From Microbacterium oleivorans (lineage in GTDB: Bacteria > Actinomycetota > Actinomycetes > Actinomycetales > Microbacteriaceae), in NCBI RefSeq assembly GCF_001691565.1, contig NZ_MAYO01000003.1, positions 744,001 through 808,000 of the forward strand: a stretch of DNA of 64,000 nt. Direction: 5' to 3'. The notes under the pieces are model-generated. The model was not told the DNA's origin. It worked only from the letters and a program-made list of their open reading frames with translations, and did no database searches. Every line of letters starts with the position of its first letter. Positions within the stretch are counted from its first letter, which is position 1. Shown one piece after another: positions 26,634-35,752 of this stretch. The position numbers and the translations under genes were made by a program.

Positions 26634-28592
26634 GTGACCGCCACCCCGCAGACCGACCCGTTGATCGGCCACTTGGTCGACGGCCGGTACCGCGTCCGCG
26701 GCCGCATCGCCCGAGGCGGGATGGCCACGGTCTACGTCGCCACCGATCTGCGCCTCGAACGACGCGTAGCACTCAAGGTCATGCACGGCCACCTCTCGGA
26801 CGACACCGTCTTCCAGAACCGGTTCATCCAGGAAGCCCGGTCCGCCGCGCGGCTGGCGGACCCGCATGTCGTCAACGTCTTCGACCAGGGCCAGGACGGC
26901 GAGATGGCGTATCTCGTCATGGAGTACCTGCCCGGCATCACCCTGCGCGAACTGCTGCGGGAACAGAAGCGGCTCACGCTCCCCCAGACGATCACGATCA
27001 TGGACGCGATCCTGTCGGGTCTGTCCGCCGCGCACCGCGCGGGCATCGTGCACCGTGACGTGAAGCCGGAGAACGTCCTCCTCGCCGAGGACGGCCGGAT
27101 AAAGATCGGCGACTTCGGCCTCGCACGCGCCACGAGCGCCAACACCGCGACAGGTCAAATGCTCCTCGGCACGATCGCGTACCTCGCCCCCGAGCTCGTC
27201 ACCCGCGGCACGGCCGACGCGCGCAGCGACATCTATGCGCTCGGCATCATGCTCTACGAGATGCTCACCGGTGAGCAGCCGTACAAGGGCGAGCAGCCGA
27301 TGCAGATCGCCTACCAGCACGCGACGCATTCCGTTCCCCGGCCGAGCGTCAAGAATCCCGCGGTGCCCGAGCCGCTCGACGAGCTGGTCCTGTGGGCCAC
27401 GGAGCGCTCACCCGAAGACCGCCCCACCGATGCGCGCGAGATGCTGGAGCGTCTGCGGGACATCGAGAAGCAGCTCGGGGTCTTCCCTCAGGTCGTGCGT
27501 TCGACGCCCGCGGGCTCGACGGTGGTCGTCGACGATTCCCTCGATTCGGACGAGCTCACCCGCGTCATGCCGGGGACGTTCACCGCACCCAGCGTCACCA
27601 CCGAGGTCGACAACGCCACGCGACTGCGCCGTCGGTCCCACCGCAACACGGTCAAAGGAACCTGGCTCCTCGCCGTCGTCCTCCTCCTCGCGGCCGCGGC
27701 GGGTGGTCTCGGATGGTGGTTCGGCTCCGGCCCCGGATCGCTCGTCTCCGTGCCGACCGTCGAGGGGATGAGCTTCGACGACGCACAGAACGTCCTCGCG
27801 GACAACGCGCTCGTTGCGAAACGGAGTGACGTGCACAGTCTGACCGTCCCCGTCGGCCAGGCGATCGGCTCCGACCCCGACCCCGGGACGTTCCTGGACC
27901 GCGACGCGACCGTGACGGTGAGGATCTCGTCGGGGCCGGCGACCACCGAGCTGCCGGCGCTGCAGGACAGGACGCGCACCGAGGTCGAGTCGCTGCTGCA
28001 GGAGAGGAACATCGAGATCGCCGAGGTCAAGAAGTACTTCACGACCTTCGCCGCCGAACGGGTCGTCCGCGTATACGTCACTCAGGCCGGCGCGGCCGAA
28101 CCCGTCGAATGCACCGACGGCTGCTCCGTCCTCGAGGGATCCCGCGCCGAGCTCCGTGTATCCCTGGGCGCTCTTCCCGACGTCACCGGAAAGAGCGCTG
28201 ACGAGGCATCCGCGGCCCTCACGGACGTCGGGATGAAGGTCGACGAAGAGCGGGAGTACAGCAGCTCGGTGTCCGACGACCTCGTCATCCGCGTCGAAGA
28301 TCGTCCCGGCGGCGGTTCGTGGCAGCAGGGCGAGACCATCACGATCGTCGTCTCCGACGGGCCGAGACCCGTCGAGGTACCGAACGTCGTCGGCGAGACC
28401 GTGCGCACGGCCGTCGAAAGACTGCAGTCAGCCGGCTTCAAGGTCAATCCGAACATCGAGGACGCGGAGATCCCTCTCGGAGGACGGTACTGGGACGTCT
28501 ACCGCGTCCGCTCCATGACGCCCGAGGGCGGGAGTCTGCAGCGCCCGGGGACGACGATCAGCCTGACGCCGCAGTTCCAGCCGTTCGGCTGA
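26634..28592 (+). CDS. PASTA-domain Ser/Thr protein kinase (PknB type)
   Basis: Membrane receptor kinase of 652 aa. The kinase domain covers about 14-280: glycine loop GRIARGGMATVY, ATP lysine K48 (VALKV), catalytic HRDVKPEN at 140-147 with D142, and DFG at 160-162. The juxtamembrane region has several Thr-rich sites. One membrane helix lies at about 344-364. About four PASTA repeats then sense muropeptides or lipid II, beginning at VSVPTVEGMSFDDAQNVLADN and ending in PVEVPNVVGETVRTAVERLQSAGF. It sits where mycobacteria carry pknL, next to its known substrate family and to aroG. DivIVA, the FHA protein and the Rv2175c-like protein are likely targets. Confidence 0.95.
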   Translation: MTATPQTDPLIGHLVDGRYRVRGRIARGGMATVYVATDLRLERRVALKVMHGHLSDDTVFQNRFIQEARSAARLADPHVVNVFDQGQDGEMAYLVMEYLPGITLRELLREQKRLTLPQTITIMDAILSGLSAAHRAGIVHRDVKPENVLLAEDGRIKIGDFGLARATSANTATGQMLLGTIAYLAPELVTRGTADARSDIYALGIMLYEMLTGEQPYKGEQPMQIAYQHATHSVPRPSVKNPAVPEPLDELVLWATERSPEDRPTDAREMLERLRDIEKQLGVFPQVVRSTPAGSTVVVDDSLDSDELTRVMPGTFTAPSVTTEVDNATRLRRRSHRNTVKGTWLLAVVLLLAAAAGGLGWWFGSGPGSLVSVPTVEGMSFDDAQNVLADNALVAKRSDVHSLTVPVGQAIGSDPDPGTFLDRDATVTVRISSGPATTELPALQDRTRTEVESLLQERNIEIAEVKKYFTTFAAERVVRVYVTQAGAAEPVECTDGCSVLEGSRAELRVSLGALPDVTGKSADEASAALTDVGMKVDEEREYSSSVSDDLVIRVEDRPGGGSWQQGETITIVVSDGPRPVEVPNVVGETVRTAVERLQSAGFKVNPNIEDAEIPLGGRYWDVYRVRSMTPEGGSLQRPGTTISLTPQFQPFG

Positions 28593-28616
28593 GGCCCGGC
28601 ATCCCCTCGTCGAAAC

Positions 28617-28656
28617 GACGAAGGCCCGACGGTCATCGCCGCCGGGCCTTCGTCGG
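28617..28656. terminator. Hairpin between convergent kinase and DAHP synthase genes
   Basis: A perfect 13-bp stem (28617-28629 with 28644-28656) has a 14-nt loop between two converging genes. There is no clear T-run on either side, but the stem is very GC-rich and could stop both transcripts. Confidence 0.6.
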
Positions 28657-28664
28657 AACGTGCG

Positions 28665-29993
28665 TCAGCGTTTGCCGAGCTCCTCGGCCACGAGGAAGGC
28701 CAGCTCCAACGACTGCATGTGGTTCAGTCGCGGGTCGCACAGCGACTCGTAACGCGTCGCCAGCGTCGCCTCGTCGATCATCTCCGAACCGCCCAGGCAC
28801 TCGGTGACGTCGTCGCCGGTGAGTTCCACGTGGATGCCGCCCGGGAACGTACCGACGGCGCGATGAGCCTCGAAGAAGCCCCGAACCTCGTCGACGACGT
28901 CGTCGAAGCGACGCGTCTTGTAACCGGTGGGCGTGGTGATGCCGTTCCCGTGCATGGGGTCCGTGACCCAGAGCGGAGTGGCACCGGCATCCTTCACGGC
29001 CTGCAGCAGCGGCGGGAGCGCGTCGCGGATCTTGCCGGCGCCCATGCGCGTGATGAACGTGAGACGTCCGGGCTCGCGCTCGGGATCGAGCTTGTCGATG
29101 AGGGCCAGCGCCGTCTCGGGCGTGGTCGACGGTCCGAGCTTCACCCCGATCGGGTTGCGGATCTTCGAGAAGTAGTCCACGTGAGCGCCGTCGAGCTCGC
29201 GCGTGCGCTCGCCGATCCACAGGAAGTGGGCCGACGTGTTGTACGGCGTGCCCGTTCGCGAGTCGATGCGGGTCATCGGGTGCTCGTAGTCCATGAGCAG
29301 ACCCTCGTGGCCGGTGTAGAACTCGACGCCGCGAAGCTCGTCGAAGTTCGCCCCCGCGGCCTCCATGAACTTGATGGCGCGGTCGATCTCACCGGCGAGG
29401 CGCTCGTAGCGCTGATTGGCGGGGTTCTTCGCGAAGCCCTGATTCCAGCTGTGGACCTCGCGGAGGTCCGCGAAACCACCCTGCGTGAATGCGCGGACGA
29501 GGTTCAGCGTCGATGCTGCGGTGTGGTACCCCTTCAGCAGGCGCTGCGGGTCTGCCGTACGCGAGGCTTCGGTGAAGTCGTAGCCGTTGACGATGTCACC
29601 GCGGTACGCCGGCAGCGTCACGTCGCCGCGGGTCTCGGTGTCGCTCGAGCGCGGCTTGGCGAACTGGCCGGCCATACGGCCCATCTTCACGACGGGCATC
29701 GATGCGCCATACGTCAGGACGACCGCCATCTGGAGGACCGTCTTGATGCGGTCGCGGATCTGCTGGGCCGTGGCACCGGCGAACGTCTCGGCGCAGTCAC
29801 CTCCCTGCAGGAGGAAAGCCTGACCGGAGGCCGCCTTCGCCAGGCGCGCGCGGAGGTTGTCGACCTCGCCGGCGAACACGAGGGGCGGAAGGGTCGCGAT
29901 CTCGGCGGAGACGGCAGCGACCGCATCCGCGTCGGGCCACAACGGCTGCTGCTTGATCGGGAGCGAGCGCCAGTGGTCGAGAGGAGTGGGCAT
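28665..29993 (-). CDS. aroG: Class II 3-deoxy-7-phosphoheptulonate synthase
   Basis: First enzyme of the shikimate pathway, joining phosphoenolpyruvate and erythrose 4-phosphate; 442 aa, normal for the plant/actinobacterial class II type. Diagnostic motifs are LLQGGDCAETF (metal and PEP binding) at about 62-72, PVVKMGRMAGQFAKPRS, TSAHFLWIGERTR, TRMGAGKIRD and WVTDPMHGN. The gene is monocistronic and starts at ATG 29993. Its place near the kinase and acyltransferase matches mycobacterial Rv2178c-Rv2182c. No chorismate mutase is nearby. Confidence 0.95.
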   Translation of the reverse strand: MPTPLDHWRSLPIKQQPLWPDADAVAAVSAEIATLPPLVFAGEVDNLRARLAKAASGQAFLLQGGDCAETFAGATAQQIRDRIKTVLQMAVVLTYGASMPVVKMGRMAGQFAKPRSSDTETRGDVTLPAYRGDIVNGYDFTEASRTADPQRLLKGYHTAASTLNLVRAFTQGGFADLREVHSWNQGFAKNPANQRYERLAGEIDRAIKFMEAAGANFDELRGVEFYTGHEGLLMDYEHPMTRIDSRTGTPYNTSAHFLWIGERTRELDGAHVDYFSKIRNPIGVKLGPSTTPETALALIDKLDPEREPGRLTFITRMGAGKIRDALPPLLQAVKDAGATPLWVTDPMHGNGITTPTGYKTRRFDDVVDEVRGFFEAHRAVGTFPGGIHVELTGDDVTECLGGSEMIDEATLATRYESLCDPRLNHMQSLELAFLVAEELGKR

Positions 29994-30054
29994 CCGCTCA
30001 TTCTACCGACGAGGGAAGGGGCCGTCGGTCGTGTGACGAGGGCTCGACGGCGCC

Positions 30055-30741
30055 TCAGGCTGCGGCGGGGCGACGGTCCTTGACCGTGGACGCGTAGACG
30101 TCCTCGTACTCCTGCTCCCCCATGCGCTGGAGCGCCACCATGATCTCGTCGGTCACCGAGCGCAGCACGAAGCGGTCGGACTCCATGCCGTAGAACCGGC
30201 TGAAGTCGAGCGGTTCACCGATGACCATGCCGACCCGTCCCACCCGCGGTATCGACCGGCCGATCGGCATGACGTCATCGGTACCGATCATGACCACGGG
30301 GATCACGGGGACTCGCGCGGTCAGCGCCATCCTCGCCAGACCGGTACGGCCCCGGTACAGCTTGCCGTCGGGGCTGCGGGTGCCCTCGGGGTAGATCCCG
30401 AGGATGTCACCGCGGCCGAGGACCTGCAGTCCGGTGTTGAGGGAAGCCTCTGACGCCTTCCCGCCGGTGCGATCGATCGGGATCTGGCCCGTTCCCTGCA
30501 TGAAGACCCGGGTCGCCCACCCCTTCAGGCCCTTGCCCGTGAAGTAGTCGCTCTTGGCGAGGAAGGACATGGACCTGTCGATCATGAGCGGCAGGAAGAT
30601 GGAGTCGCTCACGGACAGGTGGTTGCTCGCGATGATGGCGGCGCCGGATGCCGGGATGTTGCTGCGTCCCACGATCCACGGACGGAAGATCGCCTTCACG
30701 ATCGGTCCGATGATCAGGTATTTCAGGACCCAGTAGATCAT
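30055..30741 (-). CDS. 1-acylglycerol-3-phosphate O-acyltransferase (PlsC family)
   Basis: Membrane-associated acyltransferase of 228 aa that makes phosphatidic acid or modifies lipids. The catalytic NHLSVSD (HX4D, H41 and D46) and the glycerophosphate-binding IYPEGTRS (E119) are both present. The N-terminus is hydrophobic. The frame runs up to 30906, but the ATG at 30741 lies 1 nt after the ROK kinase stop and gives the family N-terminus, so the two genes are translationally coupled. The mycobacterial homologue here is Rv2182c. The exact acyl acceptor is not certain. Confidence 0.9.
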   Translation of the reverse strand: MIYWVLKYLIIGPIVKAIFRPWIVGRSNIPASGAAIIASNHLSVSDSIFLPLMIDRSMSFLAKSDYFTGKGLKGWATRVFMQGTGQIPIDRTGGKASEASLNTGLQVLGRGDILGIYPEGTRSPDGKLYRGRTGLARMALTARVPVIPVVMIGTDDVMPIGRSIPRVGRVGMVIGEPLDFSRFYGMESDRFVLRSVTDEIMVALQRMGEQEYEDVYASTVKDRRPAAA

Positions 30742-30742
30742 G

Positions 30743-31678
30743 TCAGACCCGGCCACCCGCGAGGTCGGCGACGCCGATGAGCCCGGCGTCGTTGCCGAGG
30801 GTCGCAATCGCGAACGAGGCGATGGGCCGCTCGCCGTACCCGGGCAGCGCCGTCGCATACGCCTCGCGCACGGGGTGCAGCAGGTGTTCGCCCAGATCGG
30901 CGACACCGCCTCCGATCACGAACAGCGCCGGGTCGAGCACAGCCTGGAAACCGCCGCACGCCTCACCCAATGCCGTCGCGACGCGGTCGACCGCTTCGAG
31001 GGCTCCCGCGTCGCCCGCGGAGATCAACGCTTCCATGGCTGCGGCCGGCACGATCCCTTCCGCCGTGCGCGCCGCCGCAAGGGCGGCGCCCCGCGAACCG
31101 GAGCCGGCGATGTCGGCGGCCTCGCGCTGCAGCGCGCGGCCGGAGGCATATTGCTCGAGGCAGCCGTTCTGTCCGCATCCGCAGGGACGCCCTCCGCGCT
31201 CGAACCGGATGTGGCCGAGCTCGGCACCGATGCCGTTGCCCCCCACGAGAAGCTCGCCGTCGATGATCGCAGCCCCGCCGACGCCCGTTCCGAGGGTGAT
31301 CATGACCATGTCGCTGACCTCGCGTCCAGCCCCGAAGCGGAACTCGCCCCACCCGGCCGCGTTCGCGTCGTTCTCGAGCGTCACCGGTCGCCCGATACGA
31401 CGCTCGAGCTCGTCGCGCAGCGGCTCGTCCGTCCAGTCGATGTTGGGCGCGTGGAGGATCACCGAGCGGCTCGCGTCGATGAACCCCGCGGCGGCGACGC
31501 CGACGGCGTGGACAACGCGATCCGCGACGAGCTCATCGACCATCCCCGCGACGGCATCCGCCAGATCGTGCGGATCGGCGGGGGTGGGAACGCGGCGGCG
31601 GTCGACGATGACACCATCCGGGTCGACGATGCCGCCGGCGATCTTGGTCCCACCGATGTCGATGCCGACGTTGAGCAC
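30743..31678 (-). CDS. ROK family glucokinase-like sugar kinase
   Basis: Sugar kinase of 311 aa, probably glucokinase. The ATP motif GIDIGGTKIAG is at the N-terminus. The sugar-binding ENDANAAGWGE and TLGTGVGGAAI motifs are present. The ROK zinc site reads CGCGQNGCLEQYASG. The frame opens upstream to 31768, but the GTG at 31678 has GAGG 7 nt before it and begins right at the domain. A glucokinase beside a lipid acyltransferase is seen in other actinobacteria. The glycogen phosphorylase at 45238 would feed the same glucose-phosphate pool. Confidence 0.9.
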   Translation of the reverse strand: MLNVGIDIGGTKIAGGIVDPDGVIVDRRRVPTPADPHDLADAVAGMVDELVADRVVHAVGVAAAGFIDASRSVILHAPNIDWTDEPLRDELERRIGRPVTLENDANAAGWGEFRFGAGREVSDMVMITLGTGVGGAAIIDGELLVGGNGIGAELGHIRFERGGRPCGCGQNGCLEQYASGRALQREAADIAGSGSRGAALAAARTAEGIVPAAAMEALISAGDAGALEAVDRVATALGEACGGFQAVLDPALFVIGGGVADLGEHLLHPVREAYATALPGYGERPIASFAIATLGNDAGLIGVADLAGGRV

Positions 31679-31775
31679 GCCACTCCTCTCCGCGCGTGCG
31701 AGGCCGCACGGCATCCGCGAGTCTAACGGGGCCGTGCATCCCTCTGCCGCCGTGGGATCGAGGATCACGATGCCC

Positions 31776-31781
31776 TAGACT
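31776..31781 (+). promoter_or_regulatory. Possible -10 box for the acyl-CoA synthetase gene
   Basis: TAGACT lies 43 nt before the ATG at 31825. This transcript would have a short leader containing the AAGGAG ribosome binding site, unlike the leaderless genes. Confidence 0.4.
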
Positions 31782-31824
31782 CGGTCGCACCTGACGCCAC
31801 CCGGTACCGAAGGAGTTGCCGCCC

Positions 31825-33660
31825 ATGAGCGCCGTACAATTCGACGTCCCCGCTGTCGTGCCCGCGGATCCGACCGCGAACACCTCAGACATCCTCGTGG
31901 AGCGGGTGAAGGCGACTCCTTCGCTGGCCCTGTTCGCGGTCCCCGACGGGGACGGCTGGCGCGACATCACCGCAGCGGAGTTCCACCGGGAGGTGGTTGC
32001 CCTGGCCAAGGGATTCGCGGCGAGCGGCATCCAGCCTGGCGACAAAGTCGCATTCCTCGCGCGGACCACGTACAACTGGACGCTGGTCGACTTCGCCCTC
32101 TTCTTCGCCGGGGCCGTCATGGTTCCCGTCTACGAGACCAGCTCGCCGTCGCAGATCAACTGGATCCTGAGCGACTCCGGGGCCGTCGCCATTGTGGTCG
32201 AGAGCGACGCGCACGCCGAGCGCGTCGCCGAGATCCGCTCCGAGGTTCCGCTCCTGCGTGACGTCTGGACGATGCAGTCCGGCGACCTCGACACGCTGCG
32301 CAAGAGCGGGTCCGCCATCTCCGATGAGGAGATCGAACGTCGTCGGACTCTGGCCGCCACCGACGACATCGCGACTTTGATCTACACGTCCGGGTCGACC
32401 GGTCGGCCGAAGGGCTGCGTCCTGACGCACAAGAACTTCGTCGAACTCTCGCGCAACTCCGCGAAGGCGCTCCACGAAGTCGTCCAGCAGCCGGGAGCCT
32501 CGACGCTGCTGTTCCTCCCGCTCGCTCACGTGTTCGCGCGCTTCATCTCCATCCTCAACATCCACGGCGGCGTCAAGACGGGCCATGAGCCCGACACCAC
32601 AAAGCTCCTGGCCGGACTCGGCTCGTTCAAGCCGACGTACCTGCTCGCCGTGCCCCGTGTGTTCGAGAAGGTCTACAACTCCGCCGAGCAGAAGGCGGAG
32701 GCGGGCGGAAAGGGCAAGATCTTCCGCGCCGCCGCCGCCGTTGCGGTCGAGCACTCACGCCGCCTGCAGGACGGGGAGAAGATCCCCCTCGGCATGAAGA
32801 TCAAGTTCGCTCTGTTCGACCGCCTCGTCTACAACAAGTTGCGCACCGCCATGGGCGGTCGGGTCCAGCACGCCGTGTCGGGGTCCGCTCCGCTCGGGTC
32901 TCGCCTCGGCCATTTCTTCCACAGCCTCGGCGTCCAGATCCTCGAGGGGTACGGGCTGACCGAGACGACAGCGCCGGCGACCGTCAACCTCGCCACGAAG
33001 TCGAAGATCGGCACCGTCGGTCCGGCGCTCCCGGGCGTGGGCGTGCGTCTTGCCGACGACGGCGAGATCGAGGTCCGCGGCGTCAACGTGTTCAAGGAGT
33101 ACTGGCGCAATCCCGAGGCGACCGCCGCGGCGTTCGACGACGGATGGTTCCGCACGGGTGACATCGGCACATTCGATTCGGAGGGGTACCTCACGATCAC
33201 GGGGCGCAAGAAGGAGATCATCGTCACCGCCGGTGGGAAGAACGTCGCGCCGGCGGTGCTGGAGGATCCGATCCGCGCCAACCCGATCGTCGGTCAGGTC
33301 GTCGTCGTCGGCGACCAGAAGCCGTTCATCGGAGCGCTCGTCACCCTCGACCGGGAGATGCTGCCGACCTGGATGTCGAACAACGGCCTCTCCGCTGACC
33401 TGCCGATGTCTCAGGTCATCACCCACCCGAAGGTCGTCGCCGAGGTGCAAACGGCCGTGGACCGCGCCAACGCGTCGGTGTCCCGCGCCGAATCGATCCG
33501 CAAGTTCGTGATCCTGGACACCGAGTGGACCGAGGCATCCGGCCACCTGACGCCGAAGATGAGCATCAAACGCAACGTCATCCTGTCGGACTTCGCTGCC
33601 GACATCGACGAGCTGTACCAGGCGAACGTCTCGACGACGAACATCTCGCTCGGCCACTGA
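31825..33660 (+). CDS. Long-chain fatty acyl-CoA synthetase (AMP-forming)
   Basis: ANL-superfamily enzyme of 611 aa that activates fatty acids through an acyl-adenylate. The AMP-binding loop YTSGSTGRPKGC is at 187-198. The motif GYGLTETTAP and the hinge region DGWFRTGDIG, followed by TGRKKEIIVTAGGKN, are intact. The final lysine region (HLTPKMSIKRN) carries the catalytic lysine of long-chain synthetases. A TTG at 31816 is in frame, but the ATG at 31825 is 9 nt after GGAG and is preferred. It is divergent from the ROK gene. Confidence 0.93.
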   Translation: MSAVQFDVPAVVPADPTANTSDILVERVKATPSLALFAVPDGDGWRDITAAEFHREVVALAKGFAASGIQPGDKVAFLARTTYNWTLVDFALFFAGAVMVPVYETSSPSQINWILSDSGAVAIVVESDAHAERVAEIRSEVPLLRDVWTMQSGDLDTLRKSGSAISDEEIERRRTLAATDDIATLIYTSGSTGRPKGCVLTHKNFVELSRNSAKALHEVVQQPGASTLLFLPLAHVFARFISILNIHGGVKTGHEPDTTKLLAGLGSFKPTYLLAVPRVFEKVYNSAEQKAEAGGKGKIFRAAAAVAVEHSRRLQDGEKIPLGMKIKFALFDRLVYNKLRTAMGGRVQHAVSGSAPLGSRLGHFFHSLGVQILEGYGLTETTAPATVNLATKSKIGTVGPALPGVGVRLADDGEIEVRGVNVFKEYWRNPEATAAAFDDGWFRTGDIGTFDSEGYLTITGRKKEIIVTAGGKNVAPAVLEDPIRANPIVGQVVVVGDQKPFIGALVTLDREMLPTWMSNNGLSADLPMSQVITHPKVVAEVQTAVDRANASVSRAESIRKFVILDTEWTEASGHLTPKMSIKRNVILSDFAADIDELYQANVSTTNISLGH

Positions 33661-33666
33661 GCCTGA

Positions 33667-33702
33667 CGACAGAAGGCCCCGGCATGCCGGGGCCTTCTGT
33701 CG
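33667..33702. terminator. Perfect 36-bp palindrome, bidirectional terminator
   Basis: Every base of the 36-nt palindrome pairs with its mirror, from CGACAGAAGG to CCTTCTGTCG. It lies between the convergent acyl-CoA synthetase and deformylase genes, 6 nt after the first and 9 nt from the second. Confidence 0.75.
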
Positions 33703-33711
33703 ATTCGGAGG

Positions 33712-34200
33712 TCAGAACCAGTCGGATTCCCTGACTTCGCGCATCGCCTGCCGTCGCACGTCCTTCGGGAGCCGGTCGAGGTAGAGCATGCCCTCCAGGT
33801 GATCGCACTCGTGCTGAAGCGCCTGCGCGAGGAGACCCTCCCCCTCCACGACGAGCTCGTCGCCGCCCAGGTCGATGCCGGTGACCCGCGCCCACGGGTG
33901 TCGCATCGCGTCATGCCAGAGACCCGGCACGGAGAGGCATCCCTCCCCCGTCGGCACAGCGTCCCCCGCGACCTCGAGGACAGGATTCAGGACGTATCCG
34001 ATCACGCCGTCGACGTTGTAGCTGAAGGCCCTCACCCCCACGCCGATCTGCGGAGCGGCGACACCGGCGCGCCCCGGCTCGCCGACCGAGTCGACGAGAT
34101 CAGTGACGAGACGGCGAACACCGTCATCGATCCGGTCGATCGGAGCGCACACGCTGCGCAGTACGGGATCGCCGAACAGCCGGATCTGACGCACCGGCAT
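33712..34200 (-). CDS. def: Peptide deformylase
   Basis: Metalloenzyme of 162 aa that removes the formyl group from new proteins. All three family motifs are present: GVAAPQIG at 46-53, EGCLSVP at 86-92 with metal ligand C88, and QHECDH at 129-134 with ligands H130 and H134 and catalytic E131. The ATG at 34200 overlaps the stop of the upstream MinD-like gene by one base (TGATG), so it is translated from that message. A longer frame to 34473 is not homologous to deformylase. Confidence 0.95.
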   Translation of the reverse strand: MPVRQIRLFGDPVLRSVCAPIDRIDDGVRRLVTDLVDSVGEPGRAGVAAPQIGVGVRAFSYNVDGVIGYVLNPVLEVAGDAVPTGEGCLSVPGLWHDAMRHPWARVTGIDLGGDELVVEGEGLLAQALQHECDHLEGMLYLDRLPKDVRRQAMREVRESDWF

Positions 34201-35702
34201 CAGCGCACCGCCCCCGCGGGACGCAGGCCTTCCACCACGACGGCCGCGAGCTCGCGCGCGGCGAGGCGCGTCGACGCCGACAGGGCGCGGAAGGAGATCG
34301 GTCCCCCGGTCGCGATGTGAGCGTCGTAAGGGATGGTCACGACCGCGCGCACTCGGGTGCGGAAATGCGCCTCGAGCTCGCTCGGACGCACCAGGCTCGC
34401 GCCCGGACGAGACGTGTTGAGGACGACCACCGCGCTGCGGGCGAGCTCGGCGTAGCCGTTCGACTCCAGCCACGACAGCGTCTCCGACGCGAGCTTCGCC
34501 TCATCGACGCTGCGGCCCGCGACGACGAGCAGCTGATCGGCCAGTTCGAGGGTGGCATCCATCACCGAGTGGACGATCCCCGTCCCGCTGTCGGTGAGGA
34601 CGATGGAGTAGTAGTGAGCCGCGATGGATGCGACATCGTGGTAGTCGCGGTCGCTGAACGCCTCGGACAGATGCGGGTCAGCGTCGGAGGCCAGGATGTC
34701 GAGCCGCGTCTCGTCGCGCGCGACGATCGCAGACAGGTCGTTGAACCCCTTGACCCCCGCACGCGAGCGGACGAGGTCGCGCACGGTCTTGCCGCTGGAG
34801 CGTCCGATCCTCTCGGCGAGGGTGCCGCGGTCCGGATTGGCATCTACCGCGATGACGCGGTCCTCCCGCGCATCCGCGAGAGCCATCCCGAGCAGGGTGG
34901 TGACACTCGTCTTGCCCACGCCTCCCTTGCGGGAGAGGACAGGGACGAACTTGGCGCCACCGGCGAGAGGAGCGGAGATGCGACGATCCAGCTCCTTGCG
35001 GGCGCGAACGCGGGAGCTGTCGGCGAGGATGACGCGGCGGCCCGTCGCACTGTAGACGAGACGCTGCCACACGCCCTCGGGCTCGGACGCTGCGACGCGC
35101 GAACGGTCGATGAGTCGGTCAGCCGTGAGCAACTCGGGACTCTCACGGTCGGCGCCGAGCTGGTCGAGGCGTCGCGACTGCAACGGCTCCTCGTCGATGC
35201 GCGCTCCGCGGACCCGCTCGAGCGCGTGCTTGTCACTCGAGGCGGCCTGGTGCATGGCACGACGGGTGGACCCGGTGTGCGTGGTCACGGCCGTCGTCAC
35301 CGCGGGCGCCACGATCTCTGCCTCCACGACTTCGGACTCATCCGACGCCCCGTCGTCGCCCGAGTGCTCCGATGCGGGCGTCCCCGCGACACCGGCCTCA
35401 GCGGCCGTCTCGCCATCGCGGTCGTCAGCGGCCGGGCCCTCATCCGTGACGGCCTCCTCGGGAGAGTCCGCCTCGGCAGACGCAGGCTCGTCGTGAACGA
35501 GGTCGTGGTCGTCGACGGGGAGCGCGGCATCCTCGTCGTCGACGTAGTCGTCGTCATCACCCGTGAGCGGCGGGAGCGCGAGGTCGATCTGCGCGGTCGC
35601 TCCGTCGACGATGCCGATGCCGGTCGTCTCGAGGTTGTCGGTGCGCTCGAGCACACCGTTGTCGACGTCGTCCGACGTCTCGTTGTCGCGCTCACGCATC
35701 AC
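34200..35702 (-). CDS. MinD/ParA-like ATPase with long acidic N-terminus
   Basis: About 500 aa. Residues 1-150 are strongly acidic and low in complexity, so probably disordered. The C-terminal ~240 residues are a P-loop ATPase with a deviant Walker A, SRKGGVGKTSVTTLLGMALA, followed by VIAVDANPDRGTLAERIG. This matches MinD-like ATPases of actinobacteria, some linked to type VII secretion or polar organisation, but the partner is unknown. Starts possible at GTG 35702 (8 nt after GGAG) or ATG 35699; the GTG at 35711 lies inside the ribosome binding site. It is coupled to def. Confidence 0.8.
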   Translation of the reverse strand: MMRERDNETSDDVDNGVLERTDNLETTGIGIVDGATAQIDLALPPLTGDDDDYVDDEDAALPVDDHDLVHDEPASAEADSPEEAVTDEGPAADDRDGETAAEAGVAGTPASEHSGDDGASDESEVVEAEIVAPAVTTAVTTHTGSTRRAMHQAASSDKHALERVRGARIDEEPLQSRRLDQLGADRESPELLTADRLIDRSRVAASEPEGVWQRLVYSATGRRVILADSSRVRARKELDRRISAPLAGGAKFVPVLSRKGGVGKTSVTTLLGMALADAREDRVIAVDANPDRGTLAERIGRSSGKTVRDLVRSRAGVKGFNDLSAIVARDETRLDILASDADPHLSEAFSDRDYHDVASIAAHYYSIVLTDSGTGIVHSVMDATLELADQLLVVAGRSVDEAKLASETLSWLESNGYAELARSAVVVLNTSRPGASLVRPSELEAHFRTRVRAVVTIPYDAHIATGGPISFRALSASTRLAARELAAVVVEGLRPAGAVR

Positions 35703-35752
35703 GGGGGTCACTCCTGGTGGATCTCGGGGCTCGAAAAGCCCGACGCACCAGG

